Part shown: one piece after another, positions 44,133 to 51,595 of the stretch
Numbering within the stretch: position 1 is the stretch's first letter
Layout of the letters: each line of letters opens with the position of its first letter
Source: Geomobilibacter sp964431365
Lineage (GTDB): Bacteria > Desulfobacterota > Desulfuromonadia > Geobacterales > DSM-12255
NCBI GenBank assembly: GCA_964431365.1
Contig: CAYSJJ010000001.1
Location: forward strand, 1-64,000
Length of the DNA stretch: 64,000 nt
Direction of reading: 5' to 3'
The notes under the pieces: model-generated
The model's database searches: none
Told to the model about the DNA's origin: nothing
What the model saw: only the letters and a program-made list of their open reading frames with translations
Program-made: the position numbers and the translations under genes

Positions 44133-44190
44133 AGTATAGCCAATGGGAGACGGCGGTTTCAAACACGTATACCATTAGAATCGTATACGT
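44133..44190 (-). promoter_or_regulatory. Promoter and operator-like inverted repeat of paralogue 2
   Basis: On the minus strand TTGAAA (44157-44162) and TATACT (44133-44138) are 18 bases apart. Immediately upstream of the -35 box is an exact 8-base inverted repeat, ACGTATAC (44165-44172) and GTATACGT (44183-44190), with a 10-base spacer. Its place just before -35 fits an activator site for a dimeric regulator. Confidence 0.55.
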
Positions 44191-44247
44191 TTCAGCCGTG
44201 AGCGTGGCAGGGTCGCCGAAACACTTTCGGGAGGGAAGGATTCACGC

Positions 44248-44253
44248 TATACT
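44248..44253 (+). promoter_or_regulatory. -10 box, probable yceH promoter
   Basis: TATACT on the plus strand, 35 bases before the family-2 repeat. A clear -35 box is not seen (TTTCGGG region). A transcript from here would include the whole repeat in its leader before reaching ATG 44425. Confidence 0.35.
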
Positions 44254-44287
44254 CACGCCTGATCCTTGAGAGGATGTTAACTATTCT

Positions 44288-44407
44288 GGTTGCTCAAAAA
44301 TGGCCAGATCGTCGCACCCGCAGCAAGCTTCGAGGGAGGCGTAGCGGCGCTACGCCGCACTGAGGAGCTTGCGAGGACGGCGGCGAGATGGCTGTTTTTC
44401 AGCAACC
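44288..44407 (+). repeat. Palindromic intergenic repeat, family 2, copy E
   Basis: A 120-base imperfect palindrome: ends GGTTGCTCAAAAATGGCC and GGCTGTTTTTCAGCAACC, middle arms GCAAGCTTC and GAGCTTGC, and centre GCGTAGCGGCGCTACGC. The first 31 bases recur with one change at 63970-64000. It ends 17 bases before the yceH start codon. Reading it in frame with yceH gives 45 extra residues from a TTG at 44290, which I take to be fortuitous. Confidence 0.75.
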
Positions 44408-44424
44408 GGCCACAGGAGTCTGAC

Positions 44425-45081
44425 ATGGAGCTGCTGAACGACGTTGAGGTCCGGGTGCTTGGCTGCCTCATCGAGAAGGAGCTGACCACCCCGGAGTATT
44501 ACCCCCTGACCCTCAATGCCCTGACCAATGCCTGCAACCAGAAATCGAACCGCGATCCGGTGCTGGTCCTGGCGGAAGCGGACGTGGTGCGCGCCCTTGA
44601 CCGGCTGAAATTCAAGGGGCTGGCGCGGCTCTCTGCCGAAGCTGGGCGGGTGCCGAAATACTGCCATTCGTTGACTGAAAAGTATCGCTTCGCACCGTCC
44701 GAACTGTCGGTGCTGGCCGAACTGCTGCTGCGCGGCCCCCAGACCGTCGGCGAACTGCGCGGCCGCGCGGAGCGGATGGCCTCATTCGCCGATCTTGCCG
44801 CCGTGGAGCAGGTGCTGGATGAGCTGATGGGGCTCGATCCTCCTCTGGTCGGGCGTATGGCCCGCCAGCCTGGCCGGAAGGAGTGCCGCTATGCCCACCT
44901 TCTGGCCGGAGAGCCGCAACTTTCGGCCGAAGATGTATCTGCCCAGCCGGAGGCGGCACGGCTCCGCGTCATGGCCGAAGACGAGCGGATCAGCAGGCTC
45001 GAAGGGGAAGTCACCACGCTCCGGAACGAGGTTGCCGAGCTTCGGCGGTTGATGGACGAGTTCAAATCCCAGTTCGAATGA
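44425..45081 (+). CDS. YceH/DUF480 family protein
   Basis: The 218-residue protein consists of two winged-helix domains of the DUF480 type (VRVLGCLIEKELTTPEYYPL near residue 8; ELLLRGPQTVGELRGRAERM near 105) and a C-terminal coiled coil (about 185-218, EVTTLRNEVAELRRLMDEF). Function is unknown in the family. ATG 44425 after ACAGGAGTC fits the conserved family start. The frame stays open upstream through repeat E, but that part matches no relative. Confidence 0.88.
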   Translation: MELLNDVEVRVLGCLIEKELTTPEYYPLTLNALTNACNQKSNRDPVLVLAEADVVRALDRLKFKGLARLSAEAGRVPKYCHSLTEKYRFAPSELSVLAELLLRGPQTVGELRGRAERMASFADLAAVEQVLDELMGLDPPLVGRMARQPGRKECRYAHLLAGEPQLSAEDVSAQPEAARLRVMAEDERISRLEGEVTTLRNEVAELRRLMDEFKSQFE

Positions 45082-45386
45082 CAATGCTCTAACCTGCTGA
45101 TCGTTTTCATTAATAAAACGGCGATTGCATGGTCGTCGTTTTATTAATGAAAAGACCGGTTCTCCCGCAATTCCTCCTCGCTTTTTCAATCCTAACAGTT
45201 CAAAATTAAATCACTATTTTTAACGACTGGAAAAAATTACGACAAGAAAACCAAATTTCCCCTTGACTAAGTTAGGGTCGATAGATTAATTTATTTAAAA
45301 ACAAGACAAAAATGGTCCTGTTTAACCGATGCGCGGCTTCTCAGGGATACGCTCCCTCTATTTTACTGTTGCGAAAGGAGTAGCAA
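45082..45386 (+). other. AT-rich intergenic region before the OmpW-like gene
   Basis: No gene is seen in these 305 bases. The left part has an inverted repeat with 17-base arms at 45104-45153. The right part has a possible promoter, TTGACT (45263) with TAATTT 18 bases on, and ends with GAAAGGAG before the OmpW-like start. The middle is unusually rich in A and T. Confidence 0.5.
45104..45153. repeat. Perfect 17-base inverted repeat
   Basis: TTTTCATTAATAAAACG (45104-45120) and its exact complement (45137-45153) are separated by 16 bases. It starts 23 bases after the yceH stop. It could act as a terminator hairpin, though no T-run follows, or as an operator for the OmpW-like gene. Confidence 0.55.
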
Positions 45387-45995
45387 ATGGTAAGGAACGT
45401 AGTTGGCCTCATGGTAGTGGTAGCCCTCTGTGTGATGTCGCTGTCGTCGGTTGTGCAGGCTGAAGAGCTGAAGAAGTACGGTGTACGGGTGAGGGCGATC
45501 TATGTGATGCCTGATGAGGCGTTCGACGACGCTGAGATGGCTTCCCTGGTCAGACTGGACGATGCGGTCATCCCCGAACTCGATCTCGAGTACTTCTTCA
45601 CCAAGAACATCTCCACGGAAGTAATCCTCGGCGCCTCCCACCATGACGTACGGCTGAACAATCAGGTTGCCGGTTCCACATGGCTGCTGCCGCCGACGTT
45701 GACCCTGAAGTACCATCCGCTCCCCAATGAAACCATCAGCCCCTATCTGGGTGCCGGCGTGAACTTTACCCTTCCGTTCAGCTCCATGCTGAGCGGGGTG
45801 AACGACTTCAAGATTGACAACTCGTTCAACTGGGCTGCCCAGGCCGGCGTCGACATCAAGTTCAAGGACAACATCTTCTTCAACATCGACTACAAATATG
45901 TCGCCATAGACACCAAGGCCCGCATTGCCGGGGTCAAGTACGACCTGGACATCAACCCGCATCTGTTCGGCGTCGGGATCGGCTATCGTTTCTAG
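45387..45995 (+). CDS. OmpW-like outer-membrane protein
   Basis: The 202-residue protein has a signal peptide (cleavage near VVQAEE, residue 25) and an eight-strand barrel pattern ending in GVGIGYRF, with the OmpW-type blocks PELDLEYFFTKNIS, PPTLTLKYHPLP and SPYLGAGVNFT. Such porins form narrow hydrophobic pores in the outer membrane. GAAAGGAG precedes ATG 45387. It is monocistronic; tRNA-Gln follows. Confidence 0.9.
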   Translation: MVRNVVGLMVVVALCVMSLSSVVQAEELKKYGVRVRAIYVMPDEAFDDAEMASLVRLDDAVIPELDLEYFFTKNISTEVILGASHHDVRLNNQVAGSTWLLPPTLTLKYHPLPNETISPYLGAGVNFTLPFSSMLSGVNDFKIDNSFNWAAQAGVDIKFKDNIFFNIDYKYVAIDTKARIAGVKYDLDINPHLFGVGIGYRF

Positions 45996-46066
45996 GAAGT
46001 CCTGTGTTTGAACGAAGGTAGTGAGAGGTGATCCATTCCGTTCGCAGCTTGATCGGATGGAATTTG

Positions 46067-46095
46067 TTGACAACAGCAATCTGCTGTGATAAACA
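46067..46095 (+). promoter_or_regulatory. Promoter of tRNA-Gln
   Basis: TTGACA (46067-46072) and TAAACA (46090-46095) are 17 bases apart and end 10 bases before the tRNA, giving a very short 5' leader. Confidence 0.5.
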
Positions 46096-46105
46096 AGTCC
46101 GGTTT

Positions 46106-46180
46106 TGGGGTGTCGCCAAGCGGTAAGGCAACGGACTCTGACTCCGTTATTCCGAGGTTCGAATCCTCGCACCCCAGCCA
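46106..46180 (+). tRNA. tRNA-Gln (anticodon CTG)
   Basis: A 75-base cloverleaf: acceptor arms TGGGGTG and CACCCCA, anticodon stem ACGGA/TCCGT with loop CTCTGAC (anticodon CTG), T-arm CGAGGTTCGAATCCTCG, and an encoded CCA end. It decodes CAG. Confidence 0.94.
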
Positions 46181-46188
46181 GACTATTC

Positions 46189-46218
46189 AAGGGCTAGCAT
46201 GAAATGCTAGCCCTTTTT
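46189..46218 (+). terminator. Terminator between tRNA-Gln and tRNA-Lys
   Basis: AAGGGCTAGCAT and ATGCTAGCCCTT form a perfect 12-base stem with a GAA loop and end in a run of T. The two tRNAs are therefore probably separate transcripts, or partly so. Confidence 0.85.
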
Positions 46219-46237
46219 ACCCACCCCAGCCGTTTCC

Positions 46238-46313
46238 GGACGCGTAGCTCAGTTGGTAGAGCAGGCGACTCTTAATCGTCAGGTCGTAGGTTCGAAGCCT
46301 ACCGCGTCCACCA
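46238..46313 (+). tRNA. tRNA-Lys (anticodon CTT)
   Basis: A 76-base cloverleaf: acceptor arms GGACGCG and CGCGTCC, D-arm AGCTCAGTTGGTAGAGC, anticodon loop CTCTTAA (anticodon CTT), T-arm TAGGTTCGAAGCCTA and encoded CCA. It decodes AAG. Confidence 0.94.
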
Positions 46314-46349
46314 TAGTTTGATCCGATTCTTTCAGATTACCCATCCTTT

Positions 46350-46391
46350 GAGCGCACCATGCCCCAGGCGGCCGGTGCGCTCTTGTTTTTT
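46350..46391 (+). terminator. Terminator after tRNA-Lys
   Basis: GAGCGCACC (46350-46358) and GGTGCGCTC (46374-46382) pair, followed by TTGTTTTTT. Confidence 0.85.
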
Positions 46392-46449
46392 GCCCCTCTT
46401 CCGTTACAGTTGACGCACAGGAAAAATTCATGACATCCAGGAGGAACCC

Positions 46450-46965
46450 ATGCAGGAAAGAAAAGGAGTCATCACGTTCAAGGGGAACCCGTTCACCCTG
46501 CTCGGACCGGAACTTAAGGTGGGGGATGCCGCGCCCGACTTTACTGTCGTCGACAACGGCCTGGCGCCGGTGTCGCTGGCCACGTACAGCGGCAAGATCA
46601 AGGTGATCAGTGCCGTCCCCTCGCTGGATACGCCGGTCTGCGACATGGAGACCCGCCGCTTCAACCAGGAGTCCGCATCCCTGCCGGAAAACGTAGCCGT
46701 GTTGACCATAAGCCTCGATCTTCCCTTTGCCCAGAAGCGCTGGTGCGGCGCCGCCGGCATCGACCGGGTGACGACCCTCTCCGACTACCAGGAGCGCTCC
46801 TTTGCCCAGGCCTACGGCGTCCTGATCAAGGAGCTCAAGCTTCTCTCCCGGTCGATCTTCGTCATCGACGCCAACAACACGATCCGCTACATCCAGCATG
46901 TGCCGGAGGTGACCAGCGAGCCCGATTACGCGGCTGTCCTGGCTGCGGTGCGGGCGCTACTCTAG
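46450..46965 (+). CDS. tpx: Thiol peroxidase
   Basis: The 171-residue atypical 2-Cys peroxiredoxin removes hydrogen peroxide and alkyl peroxides. Peroxidatic Cys lies in SLDTPVCDMETRRFN near residue 64 and resolving Cys in FAQKRWCGAAG near 98, as in Escherichia coli Tpx. The start fits the family (ITFKGNPFTLLG). GGAGGAA precedes ATG 46450. It is transcribed alone, with a structured 3' region at 46990-47072. Confidence 0.95.
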   Translation: MQERKGVITFKGNPFTLLGPELKVGDAAPDFTVVDNGLAPVSLATYSGKIKVISAVPSLDTPVCDMETRRFNQESASLPENVAVLTISLDLPFAQKRWCGAAGIDRVTTLSDYQERSFAQAYGVLIKELKLLSRSIFVIDANNTIRYIQHVPEVTSEPDYAAVLAAVRALL

Positions 46966-46989
46966 AAAAAAACAGTTGTCCACGAGACG

Positions 46990-47072
46990 CACGAACTAAA
47001 TCAAACCATCATGGTATGATCTGCTCGATGCATTGCCGATCTGCTGCAGTTCTGCATCAGTTCGTGTTTTTT
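46990..47072 (+). ncRNA. Structured region downstream of tpx, candidate terminator or small RNA
   Basis: CACGAACT (46990-46997) pairs with AGTTCGTG (47059-47066), which runs into TTTTTT (47067-47072). Inside, GATGCA (47027-47032) pairs with TGCATC (47053-47058), directly abutting the outer arm. A TATGAT box lies at 47013. It may be the tpx terminator in a long-loop form, or the 3' end of a short RNA. Confidence 0.3.
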
Positions 47073-47118
47073 CGCGTCGTTTGTGGACCGAATAAGCAGT
47101 GTTTAGGAAGAGACGGGA

Positions 47119-47150
47119 ACGGGGAGGGCCACGAAAGGCTCCTCCCCGTT
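47119..47150. terminator. Terminator of the Dnmt2-like gene
   Basis: AACGGGGAGG and CCTCCCCGTT form a 10-base stem beside the convergent gene end at 47157, with TTTTG beyond on the plus strand and short A-runs serving the minus strand. Confidence 0.65.
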
Positions 47151-47156
47151 TTGCGT

Positions 47157-48110
47157 TCAGCCGGCAGGTCGCAGTTCGGGAAAGGCGCGCAGGACCTCGC
47201 GGACCGCCATGATGGAGAGGCTGTTGCCGATCAGGTGCCATCGTCTGCGGAGCGGTACCGAGGCCGGGAAACGGAAGTCGGCAGGAAAGTGGAGGAGCCG
47301 GGCGATCTCTTCGGGGGTGAAATGTCGGACAACACCCCCCTGGCGCAGGTAGGAGCCGGCGTTGGAGATCGATTTGCCGTAGCCGGAGGTGAAGCAGGTG
47401 GTGTAGACGGCCGGGTCGGCCGGTTCCAGGATGCGCAGGCCTTTGCCGAAGCGCTCCAGTATGTCGTCGGCCAGCCTCAGCTCCCCCGGAGTCGCCGCCG
47501 CTGCCGACGGGTCGAGGTACTCCGCGAGCGCCGACTTCTGCTGCGGTGACGGTTCTTGCGCCAGGAGCGGGCCGCGGGAGGCCGTAAGATAGTAACGGGG
47601 ACGGCGGGACGGAACCCCCAGTTCGGTGGGGCAGAGCTGGCGCTCCACCACTCCATACCCCCGTGCGGCGAGGATTTCGGTGAGCCGGCAGTGGGCCTGG
47701 GAGCCGACGAAGCCGGCCACGTTCTCCAGCGCCAGGTGGCGCGGCAGCCGTTCGTTCGGCATCCGGGCCAGGAGCTCCATGATCCGGACCAGGCTCCGGG
47801 CGCGGTGGTCCGCCAGGTCGCGGCGGACGCCCCGCTCGCAGTAGGGCTGACAGGGGGGGGAGAGCCACCAGAGGTCGGCGCCGGCGCTGGTCAGTTCCCA
47901 GGCGCTGATCCGCTCCAGGTCCGCCTGCTGTGCCGGGTGCCCCGGAAAGTTGTGACGGTAGACCGAAAGCGCCTCTGCGCTCTGGTCGAAAGCCCCCACC
48001 ACCCGGACGTTCAAGACTGCCACGGCGGCGGCAAAGCCGCCGATCCCGCAAAAAAGCTCCAGCGCCCGGATCGGCGCGGCTCCCTGATCTGTTCCGGTCA
48101 TCCCGTTCAT
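47157..48110 (-). CDS. Dnmt2-type tRNA cytosine-5 methyltransferase
   Basis: The 317-residue protein has the C5 methyltransferase motifs: LELFCGIGGFAAA (I), SPPCQPYCERG (IV, with catalytic Cys), LALENVAGF (VI), RRPRYYL (VIII) and a late GNSLSIMAV (X). The segment TTCFTSGYGKSISNAGSYL is characteristic of Dnmt2, where CFT and GTGS-like residues contact tRNA. The Geobacter sulfurreducens Dnmt2 homologue methylates C38 of tRNA-Glu. No restriction enzyme lies nearby, which also argues against a restriction-modification role. ATG 48110 or 48101 could be the start; both lack a strong site. Confidence 0.85.
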   Translation of the reverse strand: MNGMTGTDQGAAPIRALELFCGIGGFAAAVAVLNVRVVGAFDQSAEALSVYRHNFPGHPAQQADLERISAWELTSAGADLWWLSPPCQPYCERGVRRDLADHRARSLVRIMELLARMPNERLPRHLALENVAGFVGSQAHCRLTEILAARGYGVVERQLCPTELGVPSRRPRYYLTASRGPLLAQEPSPQQKSALAEYLDPSAAAATPGELRLADDILERFGKGLRILEPADPAVYTTCFTSGYGKSISNAGSYLRQGGVVRHFTPEEIARLLHFPADFRFPASVPLRRRWHLIGNSLSIMAVREVLRAFPELRPAG

Positions 48111-48204
48111 GGCGGCGCATTGTAGAAGGCGCGGCCGATCCCTGTCAAGGGGAGCCGACGAATTCGCGTGGTATACTTTCACTATGACGTACCGGAGGTG
48201 ATCT

Positions 48205-48987
48205 ATGCGAAACATGATCATTGCGCTCTGCGCCCTGCTGACGTTGGGTGGGGTGGCCGAGGCGAAGATAGTGACAAGGGTCGTCGAGTACCGTCAGGGG
48301 GACGCGATCCTTGAAGGGTACCTGGCCTATGACGATGCCCTGAGCGGGAAGCGGCCGGGGGTGCTGGTGGTGCACGAATGGACCGGCCTCGGGCCGTATG
48401 TGCAGAAGCGGGTGCAGCAGCTGGCCGGGCTAGGCTATGTGGCGTTCGGCGCCGACATCTACGGCAAGGGGATCAGGCCGGGCAATCCGAAGGATGCGGC
48501 TGCAATCGCCGGCAAATACAAGGCGGACCGACAGCTCATGCGGGCTCGGGCTCAGGCGGGGCTCGACGAGCTCCGGAGGCAGCCCGGCGTCGATACCGGC
48601 CGGCTCGCTGCCATCGGCTACTGCTTCGGCGGCACCACGGTGCTGGAGATTGCCCGGAGCGGCGCCGACCTGCGAGGGGTGGTGAGCTTCCACGGCGGTC
48701 TCAACACGCCGACCCCGGCAGATGCCGTCAGGATCAAGGCCCGGGTGCTGGCCCTGCACGGCGCCGACGACCCATTCGTGCCGCCGCCGCAGGTGGCGGC
48801 CTTCCAGGACGAGATGCGGGGCGGCGGCGTGGATTGGCAGATGATCTACTACGGCGGTGCGGTCCACAGCTTCACCAACCCTGACTCGGGGAACGACCCG
48901 AAGAAGGGGGCCGCCTACAACGAGCGGGCCGACCGGCGGTCGTGGGAGGCGATGAAGCTCTTCTTCGACGAGATCTTCGGCAAATAA
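48205..48987 (+). CDS. Exported dienelactone hydrolase family protein
   Basis: The 260-residue alpha/beta hydrolase has a signal peptide (cleavage near GVAEAK, residue 20). The nucleophile is Cys in IGYCFGGTT near residue 141; Asp is in HGADDPFVPP and His in GAVHSFTNPDSG. This Cys-His-Asp triad marks the DLH family, but the natural ester is unknown. ACCGGAGGTG precedes ATG 48205, and TATACT at 48173 is a probable -10 box. The DCC gene follows 31 bases downstream. Confidence 0.9.
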   Translation: MRNMIIALCALLTLGGVAEAKIVTRVVEYRQGDAILEGYLAYDDALSGKRPGVLVVHEWTGLGPYVQKRVQQLAGLGYVAFGADIYGKGIRPGNPKDAAAIAGKYKADRQLMRARAQAGLDELRRQPGVDTGRLAAIGYCFGGTTVLEIARSGADLRGVVSFHGGLNTPTPADAVRIKARVLALHGADDPFVPPPQVAAFQDEMRGGGVDWQMIYYGGAVHSFTNPDSGNDPKKGAAYNERADRRSWEAMKLFFDEIFGK

Positions 48988-49018
48988 GCGGCCAGGGGCG
49001 AGGTCTGCGGGGGGTAAC

Positions 49019-49444
49019 ATGAACAGGGAACGACGGAGTACGCCCGCATTCCCGCTCCAGGTCCTGTACGACGGCGCCTGCATCGTCTGTGCGACCGAGA
49101 TCGCGCACTACCTGGAAAAGGACCGGGCCGGCCAGCTGAGGGGGGTGGACATCAGCGCCGAAGGATTCGATGCGGCCGACTACGGGCTCACCAGGGCCGA
49201 GGTGATGGCCCAGTTGCACGCCATCGACAGCCAGGGTCGGCTCTACCGCGGGGTGGAGGCGTTCCGGGCCATCTGGCAGGCCTTTCCCTCCTCGACGCTG
49301 TACGGACTCCTCGCTACCCTCGTCACCCTCCCGTTCCTCTCTCCCCTGGCGCGCCTCGCCTACCGCTGCTTCGCCCGCATCAGGCGCTTTCTCCCCAAGA
49401 AGCGGACCGCCTGTGGCGGCATCTGCCAGCTTCGCCGTCCTTGA
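49019..49444 (+). CDS. DCC-family (DUF393) thiol-disulfide oxidoreductase-like protein
   Basis: The 141-residue protein has the family signature LYDGACIVCATEIAHYL near residue 17, a CxxC within a thioredoxin-like start, then VDISAEGFD and LYRGVEAFRAIW, and a hydrophobic segment near 90-115. The biochemical role is not established. GGGGGTAAC lies before ATG 49019. It overlaps nothing and is followed by the radical SAM gene at 49549. Confidence 0.85.
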   Translation: MNRERRSTPAFPLQVLYDGACIVCATEIAHYLEKDRAGQLRGVDISAEGFDAADYGLTRAEVMAQLHAIDSQGRLYRGVEAFRAIWQAFPSSTLYGLLATLVTLPFLSPLARLAYRCFARIRRFLPKKRTACGGICQLRRP

Positions 49445-49548
49445 CGAACCGTGTCGAATCGTATAACAGTGACGATTCGTGCCCCATCCGTCCGTTTTTG
49501 TGCCGATCCGGGAACCCCATCACCAGAGCAGCAAGGAGAGAGCAGACC

Positions 49549-50847
49549 ATGACGGCACCGTTATCGCCCCTGCCGGGCCGCCTGCCCCGCCTGCTGCTCG
49601 TCTACCCGGCAACGGAGAAGCTCGGCTGGGTCCGCCGTTTCCAGCTCCCGTCCCTGGCCCTGCAGCAGGTGGCCGCCGCCACCCCCCCTCACTGGGAGGT
49701 GGTGCTGGCCGACGAGGTGCACGAGGAGGTGCCGTTCGACGGCACGTTCGATCTGGTCGGGATCACCGCCATGACGCACCAGGCAAACCGGGCGTACGTC
49801 ATTGCCGACCGTTTCCGGGAGCGGGGGGTGCCGGTGGTGCTCGGCGGCATGCATCCCACCGTCCTCCCCGACGAGGCCCTCGGCCATGCCGACGCCGTGG
49901 TGGTGGGGGAGGCGGAACCGGTATGGGCGACCCTGTTGGAGGAGCTGCTGGAAGGCCGTCTGGCCCCGCTCTACCGGGCGCCGATCCCGGACGGCGACAC
50001 CCTCACCATCCCCTGGTCCCGGCGCGACCTCTTCAGCGGCAGGAAATACCTCACCACCCAGACCCTCCAGGCGAGCCGCGGCTGCCCCTACGATTGTCCC
50101 TTCTGCGTCACCACCAACTATTTCGGCAACCAGTTCCGCTACCGTGCGCCCGAGGAGATCCTGGCCGAACTCCGCACCTTCGACCGGAAGCTGACCGTCT
50201 TCCTCGACGACAACCTGCTGGGAAATCCGGCCCGGGCCGTGCCGATCCTGGAGGGGATGGCCGACCTGGGGCTCAAGTGGGGGGGACAGACCGGCCTTCG
50301 CTTCGCCGAAGACCCGGAGCTGGTCCGCCTCGTGGCCCGTTCCGGCTGCATCGGCCTCTTCGTGGGGATCGAGTCGGTGAGCGGCGCCCATGCCGGCCTG
50401 GCCAAGTCCCAGTCCGGCTCCTCCCACAAGGAGCTGATCCGACGGGTCCAGGAGGCAGGGATCATCGTGGAGGCGTCCTTTGTCTTCGGCTTCGACGACC
50501 ACGACGAGGGGGTCTTCGAGGAGACGCTCCGCTACGTGGAGGAGTGCAGCCCGAGCATCCCCACCTTCCACATCCTCACCCCCTATCCCGGGACGTCTCT
50601 CTTCGCGCAGTACGAGCGGGAGGGAAGGCTCCTGCACACCGACTGGGACCGCTACAACCACAACGAGGTGGTGTTCAGGCCGAAGCAGATGTCGCCGGAA
50701 CGGCTCTACCGCGGGTGGGTGGAGGCGCGGCGGCAGGCCTACTCCTGGTCGTCGGTCCTGGGGCGGGTCGCCCGCAACCCCAACCCCCGCTTCACCAATT
50801 TCGCCTACAACCTGCTCCGCAAGGGGCCCAACGACAGTTTGAAGTAG
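49549..50847 (+). CDS. Cobalamin-binding-type radical SAM enzyme
   Basis: The 432-residue protein has an N-terminal Rossmann-like B12-binding domain (about 15-140; LLVYPATEKLGW, VGITAMTHQANRAY, VLGGMHPTVLPDEAL) without the clear DxHxxG motif, and a radical SAM domain (about 170-390) with CPYDCPFC near residue 182. LDDNLLGNP and FGFDDHDEGVFEETLRY are typical of the BchE/HpnP-like branch. Methylation or oxidative ring chemistry on lipids or tetrapyrroles is possible; the substrate is unknown. AAGGAGA (49533-49539) marks ATG 49549. It ends just before repeat B. Confidence 0.85.
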   Translation: MTAPLSPLPGRLPRLLLVYPATEKLGWVRRFQLPSLALQQVAAATPPHWEVVLADEVHEEVPFDGTFDLVGITAMTHQANRAYVIADRFRERGVPVVLGGMHPTVLPDEALGHADAVVVGEAEPVWATLLEELLEGRLAPLYRAPIPDGDTLTIPWSRRDLFSGRKYLTTQTLQASRGCPYDCPFCVTTNYFGNQFRYRAPEEILAELRTFDRKLTVFLDDNLLGNPARAVPILEGMADLGLKWGGQTGLRFAEDPELVRLVARSGCIGLFVGIESVSGAHAGLAKSQSGSSHKELIRRVQEAGIIVEASFVFGFDDHDEGVFEETLRYVEECSPSIPTFHILTPYPGTSLFAQYEREGRLLHTDWDRYNHNEVVFRPKQMSPERLYRGWVEARRQAYSWSSVLGRVARNPNPRFTNFAYNLLRKGPNDSLK

Positions 50848-50867
50848 GTGGCTGCCCCTGAAAAAAC

Positions 50868-51099
50868 GTGAGGGGGGAGCGCCCCGCTCCGCTCCGACTG
50901 CCGAGAATCGTGCCGGCGAGGACTGAGTGCCTCGTGGAGCGACTGTGCCCGAGTACCAGCCGCTGTAGGCGAAATGGAGCAGCCGGCCCTTCCTGTCTGA
51001 GCCCGTCAGGGCGAGTTGATGGGCCTGCGCGCAATGAGCCGTACAGCGGCGGTGCGAGCGGCACTCGGAGCGGAGCGGGGTGCTCGGTCCTCACCCCTC
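50868..51099 (-). repeat. Long palindromic intergenic repeat, family 1, copy B
   Basis: The longest copy (232 bases), in the same orientation as copy A. Outer arms CCCCGCTCCGCTCCGA and TCGGAGCGGAGCGGGG pair perfectly, inner arms include CCGCTGTA and TACAGCGG, and the core is TGTCTGAGCCCGTCAGGGCG. It fills the gap between the convergent radical SAM and cupin genes and might end both transcripts. Confidence 0.8.
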
Positions 51100-51109
51100 C
51101 TGAGCGCGG

Positions 51110-51439
51110 CTACGCCCGGATCATCACCAGCAGCATCTTGAACCGGACCTTGGCCCGCAGGGAGTGGGGGTGGTTGGCCGGCATGATGACGAACTGCCCG
51201 GTCTCGACGGTCTGGGGAGTGCCGTCGATGGTGACCTCGCCGGTGCCGTCGACGACCTGGACAAAGGCGTCGTACGGGGCCGTGTGCTCGGAGAGCCCCT
51301 GCCCTTCGGCAAAGGCGAACAGGGTGATGGTGCCGATCTTCTTGTCGATGAGGGTCCGGCTCACCACCGACCCGGGCTGGTAGGCGACCAGGTCGGCCAT
51401 GGTGATGGCCGTGCCGATCAGATCTTGGGTGTCGCTCAT
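51110..51439 (-). CDS. Small cupin protein
   Basis: A 109-residue single-domain cupin. Motif 1 resembles HTAPYDAFVQVVDGTGEVTIDG and motif 2 MPANHPHSLRA, giving two or three His ligands for a metal. It may bind or modify a small molecule; relatives are annotated only as cupins. AAAGGAGCA precedes ATG 51439. It is divergent from tex. Confidence 0.88.
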   Translation of the reverse strand: MSDTQDLIGTAITMADLVAYQPGSVVSRTLIDKKIGTITLFAFAEGQGLSEHTAPYDAFVQVVDGTGEVTIDGTPQTVETGQFVIMPANHPHSLRAKVRFKMLLVMIRA

Positions 51440-51595
51440 GGGTGCTGCTCCTTTCAGTGATAACTCGTCCTTACAGCTAAAGCATACAGCACTTTCCTGC
51501 CAACGCCTTGATACAGGTCAAGGGAGCGCACCTCTTCCCATTTTCCCTCCCCTGTAGTAGTATCCACCCCCTCAAAACAACCGACAGGAGTCGTA

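Noticed and set aside
44290..44424. A 45-residue N-terminal extension of the YceH protein
   Set aside because: It is encoded by repeat copy E, begins with TTG without a ribosome site, and the family start with a good site is at 44425.
47157..48110. A restriction-modification DNA methyltransferase
   Set aside because: Dnmt2-specific residues are present and no restriction endonuclease or specificity gene lies nearby.
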